Shown here piece by piece: positions 11,746 through 20,773 of a stretch of DNA of 64,000 bases; position 1 is the first letter of the stretch, and every line of letters begins with the position of its first letter. Made by a program: the position numbers and the translations under genes. The stretch comes from Aphidius gifuensis (lineage: Eukaryota > Arthropoda > Insecta > Hymenoptera > Braconidae), in NCBI RefSeq assembly GCF_014905175.1, contig NC_057792.1, forward strand, positions 12,069,321-12,133,320, read 5' to 3'. The notes beneath the pieces are model-generated. The model saw only the letters and a list, made by a program, of their open reading frames with translations. It made no database searches and was not told the DNA's origin.

Positions 11746-11818
11746 GGACGCGACGCGGGATCGATCCGGGGCCTCTCACGTAGAAGTCCAATGCACTATC
11801 ATGTTGACCATCGGGGTA
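11746..11818 (-). repeat. tRNA-Arg(TCT)-derived sequence (SINE head or tRNA pseudogene)
   Basis: Read on the minus strand, it has a D-arm-like GATGGTCAACATGATAG, an anticodon region GCATTGGACTTCTA close to insect tRNA-Arg-TCT, and a pol III B box GGATCGATCCC. The acceptor stem does not pair well and the anticodon stem is broken on its 3' side, so I do not call a functional tRNA. It lies in the loop of the foldback element. Confidence 0.5.
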
Positions 11819-12410
11819 TTGATAAAAGTGGTCGTCAAAATTTTTTATATAAATAAATTCTATTGAGACTAAACACACAGTCCTCGCAAATGCCTCACAC
11901 AATAGTCAAAGCCTGATAATTTTTATTTGAAATTTATATTAAATTTATATATCTAATTACTATAATTTTTTTTTTTGAGTCAAATATATGCATAAGTCAA
12001 GTCTCGTGTCGGGCTTGGTGAAACAATGGGCACCAGCTTGAAACGAGGCTGTATTACGAGGCTCGTGTGAGGGCGGGAAAAATCAAGGGGACAGGCCTCG
12101 AAAAGGCAATTTTTTTTAAAAACATTATCGTCATAAATAAACAACTTATATGCATTTTAATTACTAATGAATCGAAAAATTAGCTTCTGGTAACGACAAG
12201 CGCTTGTTTTTCGAACGAAGCGGAAATAGTAGCATAAAAAATCATTAGAAATTAGTTGTAGAGTTTTTATTAATCTTTAAAACAAGCATAATAAAACCTC
12301 TCAATCTTTAAAATTGGCCAAGTTGTGACTGTTTTCAGTTGACACCACGCTTTGGTCGTGATTTATTCCGATAAAAATCAATTATGCCTTTGTGACGTAA
12401 ATAAAAATCG

Positions 12411-12911
12411 TGTTCACGCGAGCTCCTCTAATGTGTGTCGTCACAGAGATGACCAGTAACCACTGCGCATCTCTGTTTTTCACTGCCCAATCAGCGCACA
12501 CTAGAGAAGCTCTCATGTCGTCACGACAACGCTCGGCTTACACCGTACGTTGCCGTAACTATTCGAGTCTCTCGTTCATCATCGAGGATCTCCGGCCAAC
12601 TTCGAGTTCAACATCAAGCAAGTCTCCAAGCAGCGTTCTGGAGTCACTTGCGTTTTGTGCTTCTACATTACACACCACATTATTTTTCATCCATTTATAC
12701 CTGGTGATACACACCAAGTATAATTACTTTTGAGTTATTTTCACGTTGGGCAAAAGGTATACAACCTTTTGCAGAGTATATTTATTGAGTAATATCACCC
12801 TTTTGTATATATTTTTCCCTATTAAATAAACGCTATTATTTAACCACAAGTTCATCATTTCCTGTCACATTTATTTCATCCCTTTATACAGTCCACATCC
12901 TGGCGCAAACA
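12411..12911 (+). repeat. BEL 5' LTR
   Basis: Begins TGTTCACGCGAG and ends TGGCGCAAACA. AATAAA occurs at about 12825. A primer-binding-site-like TGGTCCTTCTCGAGC follows at 12914-12928. Short ORFs inside the LTR (with an identical copy in the 3' LTR) are incidental. Confidence 0.93.
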
Positions 12912-13588
12912 TTTGGTCCTTCTCGAGCAAAAGTAAATTCAATGTGTTCCCAAAATGGTGATATAAAACAAGTGAAAATTGAGTGTGTAATTTTTGAGTT
13001 ATTGTGAGTGTAAATCGGAGCATCACGAGGTAAAATTTAAGAGTGTTGAGTGACCTCATGGGGAATGAAAAAAAGCACATCACCACGAGGTGGTGATGAA
13101 ATGATATCTTATCTTGTTGCTAAAAAAAGGAACAAGTATCCAGGGTGGATGGATATCATTTTTTATAATCGAGAGATTTTTTTTTCATTCTCCACGCGAC
13201 AACTTCCGGTGTGGTTTTAGCTTAGCGAGACCGCATGGTCAAAACTTGAAAAAAAAAATATTAATCATGCTGCTTGAAAAAAAAAAAAGAGAGTGTGAGA
13301 CAATGAGAGAGAGAGAAAAGCTTAGTTATTTTTTTTCTTCCACACGGTCGTTTTGTCTAGTATTTTTCGAGGTTAAACGTGATGCTCACGATGTGTGTTA
13401 AAAATCCAACCCATGTCATCCAGTTAAATATCCAACATCCAACTATTTTTGTCATTTGTACCATGTGATCCTGAATGATAAGAGTATGAGTGGTTGGGAT
13501 GTAGTAATATATTGGTCAAAAATTATGGGTTACTGTAAAATAATGTATAGTAACAAATGAGTAATTTTTTTTCAATATATTTAAGGTT
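12912..13588 (+). other. BEL untranslated leader
   Basis: About 680 bases between the LTR and the gag ATG, with no convincing ORF. It contains a donor-like GAG|GTAAAAT near 13029 and a polypyrimidine-rich acceptor-like tract ending AAG at about 13586, three bases before the gag ATG, so a leader intron is possible. Confidence 0.5.
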
Positions 13589-15031
13589 ATGGCGCAGCAA
13601 GGTCCAGAAGGTCAACCAGGGCCATCTAAGGGCGACACTGGTGACGTGAAATCACCTCTATTTGAGCCAGCTTTGTCGCCAGAGGAGCTTCTGGCTAATC
13701 AACGGGCAACAGCTATAAGAAACTGCCTCAGTGACGCCTACGTTTCCCAGCAGATCTTGAGTGAGCGTTTGATTCGTATTTACAACTGGGTGATTAATGG
13801 CGTCAAGGAGGAGAAGGTCTTCACAGCCAGTGAGCTGTCGGTCAGAGACTCCGAGACTGACCGAATTTACCAGCAGTACAGCGACGCACACAAACTGATT
13901 CAACAGCAGCTGTTACACCTCCCAAGAGAGCACCGTGAAGCTGAGCAATCTGCCAGGTCTTACTGGTTAAACAACAAATTCCTCACGGTGGAAGAGGGCT
14001 ATTTTGAGACCTCAGCTCTGCTCAAAGACAAATTGTCTCTCTTAAGACCACCACCCAGTGCCACAGTAGTTCAAAACATCAATGAACTACCACCACTTGA
14101 TGTACCAACTTTTGATGGTGATTACACTACGTGGTTAGGCTTCGCGGACATGTTTGATCAGGTCGTAATACAAAGACCTGGTTTATCAGACATCTCCAAA
14201 TTCAGACATTTGCTATCGGCACTGGATGAGAGGACTAAGGAGAAGATCAGTGGCATCTCAGTTACTGGTGACAACTTCTCCTTAGCCTGGGAGAAACTAA
14301 AAAAAGATTATGGTAATCCAAGGAGGTTGGTAACAGCAGAGTTGTCAAATATGCTTGACCACTTCAAGATGTCAGCACCATGTGCTCAAGAGTTGTCACG
14401 AATAATCTCTCGTGTAGACCATTCATCAGCGGCACTACGCAAATTGGGTCGTCCTGTTGATTATTGGGACGACATTATTGTATATAGAGTTAGCAAGTTA
14501 TTACACAACTCCTTGGCAGCCTCCTGGGAGAAGAAGATAGCAAACACCACTGAACCTCCATCCTGGTTGGAGTTTCGAAACTATCTGACTTCTCAGGAAA
14601 GAGCCTTGGAGTTGGTGGAGCAGTTAAATACATCTCCGAGTCCACAGAGTTCATTGCGAACTCATCATGGTGCAACAGCATCACCATCAGCTAACACATA
14701 TTATTGTGAACTCTGCAAGAGCAACTCACACAACTTGGTGAGGTGCCAAAAATTCATTGACATGTCACCGGTCGCCAGAGATGAATTTGTTAAAACAAAA
14801 AGGGCAAAATTCATCTGTTTCAACTGCCTGGGCTCTCATGCAGTTGCACACTGCAAGATATCACAGACGTGCAGGAGATGTCCTGGGCAGAGGCACCACA
14901 CCATGTTGTGCTACAAGAGCAGGTCCAAGAGGGCCACAGAGCCAACACCATCATCAACATCAAAGCCAACTACAGCTCCAACACCAGCATCGACATCAGC
15001 AGCAGCAGAAAAGAAAGTAAACACAACATAA
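13589..15031 (+). CDS. gag: BEL/Pao Gag polyprotein
   Basis: A 480-residue nucleocapsid/capsid protein that packages the element RNA into cytoplasmic particles. The N-terminus is acidic and helical. At about residues 165-330 lies the DUF1759-type Gag region of BEL elements (PPLDVPTFDGDYTTWLGF). Three zinc knuckles follow near residues 370-443: CELCKSNSHNLVRC (CX2CX4HX4C), CFNCLGSHAVAHC and CRRCPGQRHHTMLC. A Pro/Thr/Ser/Ala-rich tail ends at TAA. The ATG at 13589 sits in an intact frame and is the first of that frame. The stop is at 15029-15031; a GT donor at 15017 lies just before it and could bypass it by splicing to the protease exon. Confidence 0.93.
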   Translation: MAQQGPEGQPGPSKGDTGDVKSPLFEPALSPEELLANQRATAIRNCLSDAYVSQQILSERLIRIYNWVINGVKEEKVFTASELSVRDSETDRIYQQYSDAHKLIQQQLLHLPREHREAEQSARSYWLNNKFLTVEEGYFETSALLKDKLSLLRPPPSATVVQNINELPPLDVPTFDGDYTTWLGFADMFDQVVIQRPGLSDISKFRHLLSALDERTKEKISGISVTGDNFSLAWEKLKKDYGNPRRLVTAELSNMLDHFKMSAPCAQELSRIISRVDHSSAALRKLGRPVDYWDDIIVYRVSKLLHNSLAASWEKKIANTTEPPSWLEFRNYLTSQERALELVEQLNTSPSPQSSLRTHHGATASPSANTYYCELCKSNSHNLVRCQKFIDMSPVARDEFVKTKRAKFICFNCLGSHAVAHCKISQTCRRCPGQRHHTMLCYKSRSKRATEPTPSSTSKPTTAPTPASTSAAAEKKVNTT

Positions 15032-16129
15032 ATATTTGGGTTTTGCTGTTGTTGATTGAGCCAACAGTTGGCATTGTTAGTAGAGCCTCTACTGTCTCGA
15101 GATGGTCTCGAGGCAATAGTTCATCGTTTTTTTGTGCCTGAACAAAAAAAGACACAAATCACCAGAGCAACAATGACTTTGTAATTTTGTACAACATTCT
15201 CTACACTTACTATCTTTGATATATTCAGTATTTTTTTTTTATAATTAAAATCATTTTTTTTATACGTAAAATCATGTATTATTACTAAACTTAAATTCAC
15301 TCTTGTATATATTTAAAATCATTTTTACATATGTATATATTTAAAACCATTTTTGATACGTTATTATTATTCTTTTTCTACATAAAATTCGAGCCAATAA
15401 GTTATCAGTTAAATATTTAATTTAACATTGTTTTTTTTACATTATATTTTGCAAAAATATTACTTGTTCATGTGGTCAATATTCATCATTTATTTTTCTT
15501 TTTTTTACACATATATTGACACAATTAATTAAAAAAAACAACAAAACTAAACATGTTGTTGTTTAATAAAAAAATATAAATTAAATGTACTTGATATTAT
15601 CACGTTTCCACTTCTCCTTTCATCTCCATCTGCATCAAACTAGACGTAGTTTTTTATTGAGTAAATGTATATGCATATATATACATGGGTGCACTGCATT
15701 GAGTACGTATGCATATATATATATATGTGTTCATGTGACATTGACTTGTCATGGCATGGACATATATATATATCATGTGTAGGCCGGGCATGCATGTGTA
15801 TATAGGTGTATGCTATTTGGAATTTTATGATGCTTACAGCTGTTATATCTCGAGCTGACTGAAGGGGTGTGGTCAATGCTTTTCTTCCTTTCTTCTTTTT
15901 TCTTCTTGTCTTGTTGTACATCGGCACAGGGTTATATTTGTTTCATCGGTGCATTCGTGTCATGGAGGAGTACTCGAAGGCCAAGAGTACTCAAATTGTT
16001 GTTACATTCTTATGTTTTCATGGTGTACATATATGTTTCAACATTTGCTTGTGTTCCTTTCAATTTCATCGTTGTTAAATTAGGTCAATGAGTTTAAACA
16101 GGAAACTACATTTGACAATTTTTCAACAG
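15017..16129 (+). other. Predicted phase-0 intron (or insertion) between gag and pro-pol
   Basis: Gag and protease are separated by about 1.1 kb with no coding similarity: A/T-rich with a TATA(CA)-type microsatellite at 15668-15775. It starts GTAAAC after a complete AAA codon (15014-15016) and ends with a pyrimidine-rich TTTTTCAACAG. Position 16130 is in the frame of the protease (GEDQVRV). Removing 15017-16129 (1113 bases, GT...AG) would fuse Gag in frame with protease. Most BEL elements encode a single continuous polyprotein, so this is either a real intron or an insertion flanked by fortuitous sites. Confidence 0.5.
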
Positions 16130-16669
16130 GGAGAAGATCAAGTACGAGTCCTAGTGGAGAGGCTCACACCTCGGCATCCAGTACTGCTGACAACAGCATT
16201 AGTGGACTCTCTTGATCGCTGGGGTAGGGTTGTCACTATCCGAGCATTGCTGGATCAAGGGTCTGAGACGTCACTGGTTACTGAGGAATTAGCAAACCGT
16301 CTAGGACTCAACAGATCGTCAGCATGCCTTGCAGTGGTTGGCATTGGCCAAAATTCCATGCAAGCTAGGGGAGAAATTATAATCACGGTGATCTCCAGGG
16401 TTTCACCATATCGCCGAGCTGTTTCAGCTTTAATTATGCCAAGGCTCACTGGGTTGTTACCATCGGCAGCCATTAAGAGGCAGCAATTACAAAATTGGCC
16501 TCAGATTCAACATCTGAAGCTGGCTGATCCCGAGTTTTATTTGCCAGCGCCAATTGACGCCATCCTTGGTGCTGATGTATACAGCACAGTATTAAAGGAA
16601 GGCGTCTTCAGAGGTAGAAGACTATCCAACAGCTCAGAGTACAGAGCTGGGTTGGGTGTTCTCTGGTAA
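16130..16669 (+). CDS. pro: BEL/Pao aspartic protease region
   Basis: Retropepsin-type protease that cleaves the polyprotein. The catalytic motif is ALLDQGSETSLV (DQGS in place of the retroviral DTG), followed by IGADVYSTVL, matching the DxGS and ILGAD signatures of BEL proteases. The frame extends upstream to 16088, but those codons lie in the putative intron. It ends GLGVLW at a TAA at 16667, whereas the expected continuation into RT appears in another frame (ELGWVFSG), so there is a frameshift at about 16640-16655. Confidence 0.85.
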   Translation, partial: GEDQVRVLVERLTPRHPVLLTTALVDSLDRWGRVVTIRALLDQGSETSLVTEELANRLGLNRSSACLAVVGIGQNSMQARGEIIITVISRVSPYRRAVSALIMPRLTGLLPSAAIKRQQLQNWPQIQHLKLADPEFYLPAPIDAILGADVYSTVLKEGVFRGRRLSNSSEYRAGLGVLW

Positions 16670-16749
16670 CACACCGAGCCTTGGTAGAGATATTTCTCTC
16701 ATGACATCAAAGCATTATCACCAGGGCATCAAATGTCAGAGAAGAAGAG

Positions 16750-18534
16750 TTGTACCAACTTGTCAAGAAGTTTTGGCTACAAGAAGAGCAGTTTGAGTCA
16801 TCAGAGTCATCAGACCTTACAGATGTCGTCTGTATGAAATATTTTATTTCAACCTATGAGAGAGATGCACACGGTCGTTTTGTGGTCAGGTACCAGTTTA
16901 AAAGGTGTGTAGACAACTTTGGTAACTCGTATGAGTTAGCCTTGAGAATGTGGCACAACCAAGAGAAGAGAATGGCTGAAAATCCAGCTCTTCAACAGGC
17001 ATATTGTGACTTCATGAATGAATACGAGTCACAAGGTCACATGGTCGAAGCATCACCTGTTGAAGACCATTCTAGATGCTACTACCTACCACATCATAGT
17101 GTCATCAAAGAGTCGAGTACATCAACAAAGTTGAGAGTTGTATTTAACGGTTCACAAAAGACAAATACTGGTGAATCTTTAAACGACAACTTGTACGAGG
17201 GTCCCAAGTTATTGAATTCTTTGGTGTCTGTACTCACACAATGGAGAGCATATCAGTATGTTTTTTCGTGTGACATACGACAAATGTTCAGACAGATCAT
17301 CATCCATCCTGATGATCAAAAGTATCAAAGAATTCTTTGGAGACATACACTCGACTCACCAGTTCAAGAGTACGAATTAACAACCGTAACATATGGTACC
17401 AAACCAGCACCATTTTTGGCTTTGGCTACTTTGAAGCAACTTGAACTGGAAGAGGGAGATAGGTTCCCGTTGGTTAAATCAGCTATTTCACAAGGGTCAT
17501 ATATGGATGACATATATGTTGGTGCTGATAATATACAACAAGGGGTTGACAAGGTGGTACAAATACAACAAATGCTTCACTCAGGTGGCTTCGAGCTGAG
17601 GAAATGGATAAGTAACTCGAGTGAGTTATTGAGTAAAATTTCAGTAGAATTTCATGAGAAATCATCCACCTCGAGTGATAGTAATCAAGTTTTCAGGACA
17701 CTTGGTCTCAATTGGGATACAACAGCTGATTGTTTTAGTTATATTCCAATAGTATATAAAGAACCTAAAGCAATCACTAAGAGAGTCGTCTTAGCACAAG
17801 TGGCTCAACTATTCGATCCACTTGGTTGGATATCACCAGTCATAGTTAAGGGTAAATTATTTATGCAATCTTTATGGAAGATTAAGCTTGACTGGGATGA
17901 GCCAATTCCTGAAAATTTATTGGGTCCATGGAGAGACTTTGTCTCTCAACTGAGTCATCTATCTGAGATAAAAATACCGAGATGGTTGAATCTCACACCA
18001 ACAGTTTCATCCATTGAGATTCATGGATTTGGTGACGCTTCTGATGCAGCAATTGGGGCTGTAGTGTACTTGGTGTCTATTGATACTCTTGGTGTAGCCA
18101 AGAGTAATATAATAGCATCAAAATCGAAGCTAGCACCTATTAAGGCCGAATCCAACAGCTCCAATAAAACTAGAGTAAAAGTTTCGACACCGAGATTGGA
18201 GCTGTCAGCCGCAGTGCTGTTGGTGAAATTGGTGAGAGATATTCAACAGAGTTTGGGTTGTCAGTCAGTAAAGATACACTTGTGGACTGACTCATCCATC
18301 ACTTATTATTGGATCAAAGGCGACGCTAGTCGTTGGAAAACCTTTGTCCATAACAGAGTAGTATTTATAAAAAATACACTCACACAGGCAACCTGGCATC
18401 ATGTGCCAGGTGAGGATAATCCAGCTGATATCGTATCACGTGGTACATCATCATCACAACTGCATACAGACACGTTGTGGTGGCAGGGTCAACCTGGATT
18501 ATCAAAGTCAAGATTCATGGCCTGTGTTGAGTAA
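16750..18534 (+). CDS. pol: BEL/Pao reverse transcriptase and RNase H (frameshifted from flanking domains)
   Basis: Copies element RNA to DNA and removes the RNA strand. RT motifs include LRVVFNGSQKTNTGESLNDNL, CDIRQMFRQI, TYGTKPAPFLA and the catalytic YMDDIYVGA. The BEL connection QLFDPLGWISPV leads to RNase H with all four acidic residues visible: GFGDASDAAIGA, TPRLELSAA, WTDSSITYYW and GEDNPADIVSRG. A second frameshift between 16670 and 16750 separates it from protease, and the frame is lost again at about 18500 (stop 18532-18534), where the integrase frame takes over. The catalytic residues look intact, so the element may have been active very recently. Confidence 0.92.
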   Translation: MYQLVKKFWLQEEQFESSESSDLTDVVCMKYFISTYERDAHGRFVVRYQFKRCVDNFGNSYELALRMWHNQEKRMAENPALQQAYCDFMNEYESQGHMVEASPVEDHSRCYYLPHHSVIKESSTSTKLRVVFNGSQKTNTGESLNDNLYEGPKLLNSLVSVLTQWRAYQYVFSCDIRQMFRQIIIHPDDQKYQRILWRHTLDSPVQEYELTTVTYGTKPAPFLALATLKQLELEEGDRFPLVKSAISQGSYMDDIYVGADNIQQGVDKVVQIQQMLHSGGFELRKWISNSSELLSKISVEFHEKSSTSSDSNQVFRTLGLNWDTTADCFSYIPIVYKEPKAITKRVVLAQVAQLFDPLGWISPVIVKGKLFMQSLWKIKLDWDEPIPENLLGPWRDFVSQLSHLSEIKIPRWLNLTPTVSSIEIHGFGDASDAAIGAVVYLVSIDTLGVAKSNIIASKSKLAPIKAESNSSNKTRVKVSTPRLELSAAVLLVKLVRDIQQSLGCQSVKIHLWTDSSITYYWIKGDASRWKTFVHNRVVFIKNTLTQATWHHVPGEDNPADIVSRGTSSSQLHTDTLWWQGQPGLSKSRFMACVE

Positions 18535-20102
18535 CCCAGAGATAGACATGACTCAGGTTGAAGAAAAGCCATTAATTTGCAATGTGACGTCAACCAGACG
18601 TGAAGAATTTTTGGACAACTTCTCGTCATTGGTCAAAGCTGTTACAGCAGCAGCTTTGTGGAGAAGATTTTATCAGAGTTTCTCGTTGAAATACCCTGTA
18701 AATAAATCTTCTTGGATTACATCTGAAGAACGTCAGAATGCATTGCTGGGCTTGGTAGTAAATAATCAACGGTTATATTTTCATGAAGAGATTAAACAAT
18801 TATCAAAGGGTGAAACCTTGTCAAGGTCTAGTTCTTTGATAAAATTGACGCCATTCCTTGATAGAGATGGTGCCTTGAGAGTCGGTGGCAGACTGAGTAA
18901 ATCTCTCATGACAAGTGAAGAAAAATATCCGTTGATACTGCCAAAAGAGTCGAAACTTACTGAACTGGTATTACATGAGTGTCATGCAAATACTTTGCAT
19001 GGTGGTGCACAACTTATGTTGGCCACCTTGAGGCAACAATATTGGATTGTTGGAGGACGTCTACCAGTCAGAAGTTTCATTAATAAATGTGTTGTTTGTG
19101 TGAGACATCGAGCTGAAGCTGCACAACAGTTAATGGGTCAACTACCAGCATCAAGAGTATTGAAATCAAGGCCATTTCTCCATACAGGAGTTGATTATGC
19201 TGGTCCATTTGAACTGAAAACATGGTCAGGTAAATGCAACAGGTCATACAAGGCCTACCTGGTTGTGTTTGTGTGTATGGCTTCGTCAGCCGTTCATCTC
19301 GACTTAGCAACTGACTATACAACTGAGGGTTTTTTAGCAGCATTTAAGCGATTTGTCAGTCGTCGTGGACGATGTGAGAAATTTCAGTGACTGTGGCACT
19401 AATTTTGTGGGTGCAGATGCGGAGTTAAAACGCATGTTTAAGGCATCCTCAAAAGAAGTAAAAAATCTGGCCAGTCTTCTAGCAAAAGATGGTACAGATT
19501 GGAGTTTTATTCCACCTGGATCACCACATTTTGGTGGTAAATGGGAATCAGTTGTAAAGTCAGCCAAACATCACATCAAAAGAGTCATAGGTGATCATAA
19601 ACTCACCTACGAGCACTTCAGTACCTTTCTGACACAAGTTGAGTGTCTACTCAACTCTAGACCATTGTGTCCAATGTCTGAGGATCCTGATGACCTCCAG
19701 GCATTGACACCTGGTCACTTTCTCATTGGGGAACCACTTAATGCTGTGCCTGAGCCATCAGTGTTAGATGTCCCTGACAATAGACTCAACAAGTGGCGAT
19801 TGTTGAGGAAGTTTATGGAGTCATTTTGGGACAGGTGGTCGAAGGAGTACTTGCAAAAGTACTTGGTCAGGTCAAAGTGGTTAAAGACATCTCCATGCAT
19901 TAAAGTGGGTACAATGGCTTTGGTCATTGATGAGAGATTGCCACCCGGTAAATGGGCATTGGCACGAGTAACTGAAGTGTTTCCTGGAGCTGACGGATTA
20001 GTCAGGGCAGTCACTGTGAAAACACAAACTGCTGAGTATCAGAGGCCAGTGGCTAAGTTATGTGTCTTGCCAATTGAGGTCACAGATGAGGTTGACAATT
20101 AA
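18480..20102 (+). pseudogene. BEL/Pao integrase and DUF5641 tail in two frames
   Basis: Inserts the cDNA. The first piece (to 19390) has the HHCC zinc-binding domain (HECHANTLHGG...CVVCVRHR) and the first catalytic Asp in GVDYAGPF. A one-base loss at about 19385 shifts the frame; the second piece (about 19370-20102) has SDCGTNFVGA (second Asp) and HFGGKWESVVKSAK (catalytic Glu). The end matches the DUF5641 domain that terminates BEL pol: LTPGHFLIG, DRWSKEYLQ and GKWALARVTEVFPGADG. TAA is at 20100, followed directly by the polypurine tract. One indel is the only obvious defect. Confidence 0.9.
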
Positions 20103-20108
20103 TTTGTC

Positions 20109-20120
20109 AAGGGGGGAGAA
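20109..20120 (+). promoter_or_regulatory. BEL polypurine tract
   Basis: AAGGGGGGAGAA lies immediately before the 3' LTR, where plus-strand DNA synthesis is primed. Confidence 0.9.
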
Positions 20121-20622
20121 TGTTCACGCGAGCTCCTCTAATGTGTGTCGTCACAGAGATGACCAGTAACCACTGCGCATCTCTGTTTTTCACTGCCCAA
20201 TCAGCGCACACTAGAGAAGCTCTCATGTCGTCACGACAACGCTCGGCTTACACCGTACGTTGCCGTAACTATTCGAGTCTCTCGTTCATCATCGAGGATC
20301 TCCGGCCAACTTCGAGTTCAACATCAAGCAAGTCTCCAAGCAGCGTTCTGGAGTCACTTGCGTTTTGGTTATTCTACATTACACACCACATTATTTTTCA
20401 TCCTTTTATACCTGGTGATACACACCAAGTATAATTACTTTTGAGTTATTTTCACGTTGGGCAAAAGGTATACAACCTTTTGCAGAGTATATTTATTGAG
20501 TAATATCACCCTTTTGTATATATTTTTCCCTATTAAATAAACGCTATTATTTAACCACAAGTTCATCATTTCCTGTCACATTTATTTCATCCCTTTATAC
20601 AGTCCACATCCTGGCGCAAACA
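20121..20622 (+). repeat. BEL 3' LTR
   Basis: 502 bases, nearly identical to the 5' LTR, ending TGGCGCAAACA and followed by the AATCG target duplication. Confidence 0.93.
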
Positions 20623-20773
20623 AATCGGAAAAGAAAAATTTTTAATCTATTTTGTCATTTTCATTGAGAACAAAAATTTTCAGGCACTGGAGGCCAAAAA
20701 AAAAATATTTTTTTTATTTGAATAGGTCTAATATATATATATATATATATATGTATGTATAATGTATATATTA

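Larger units (their letters stand above)
12411..20622 (+). mobile_element. BEL/Pao LTR retrotransposon, near-complete
   Basis: An 8.2-kb element with two near-identical LTRs (12411-12911 and 20121-20622, both TG...CA), a primer-binding site, gag, protease, RT, RNase H, integrase and a polypurine tract. The target duplication is AATCG (12406-12410 and 20623-20627). The very few LTR differences (one around GTGCTTC/GGTTATTC, one around ATCCA/ATCCT) imply a recent insertion, yet pol carries several frameshifts. It landed in the right arm of the 10657-20728 foldback element. Confidence 0.93.
10657..20728. mobile_element. Foldback element with TA target duplication, split by a BEL insertion
   Basis: The left arm (10657 to about 11090) begins GACCTATTCAAATAAAA and carries GGCCTCCAGTG. 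The right arm is in two parts, 12107-12410 and 20623-20728, ending with the reverse complement of the same terminus. Both ends are flanked by TA (10655-10656 and 20729-20730), as for Tc1/mariner-type elements. The arms match over about 430 bp. The interior (11091-12106) holds a minisatellite and a tRNA-like sequence but no transposase. The right arm resumes exactly after the BEL 3' LTR, so this element is older than the BEL insertion. Confidence 0.8.

Noticed and set aside
11746..11818. Functional tRNA gene
   Set aside because: The acceptor and anticodon stems do not pair, and it lies within a mobile element.
12410..12733. 107-codon ORF starting at the BEL LTR, repeated as 104 codons at 20120-20434
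   Set aside because: It coincides with the two LTRs, begins at the LTR's first base and shows no conserved domain; it is a chance frame in a regulatory repeat.
13658..13903. 81-codon minus-strand ORF
   Set aside because: Antisense shadow of gag.
15585..16091. Small hydrophobic ORFs between gag and protease, suggesting an extra gene
   Set aside because: They arise from TA/TG microsatellites and pyrimidine tracts; no ATG context or domain supports them.
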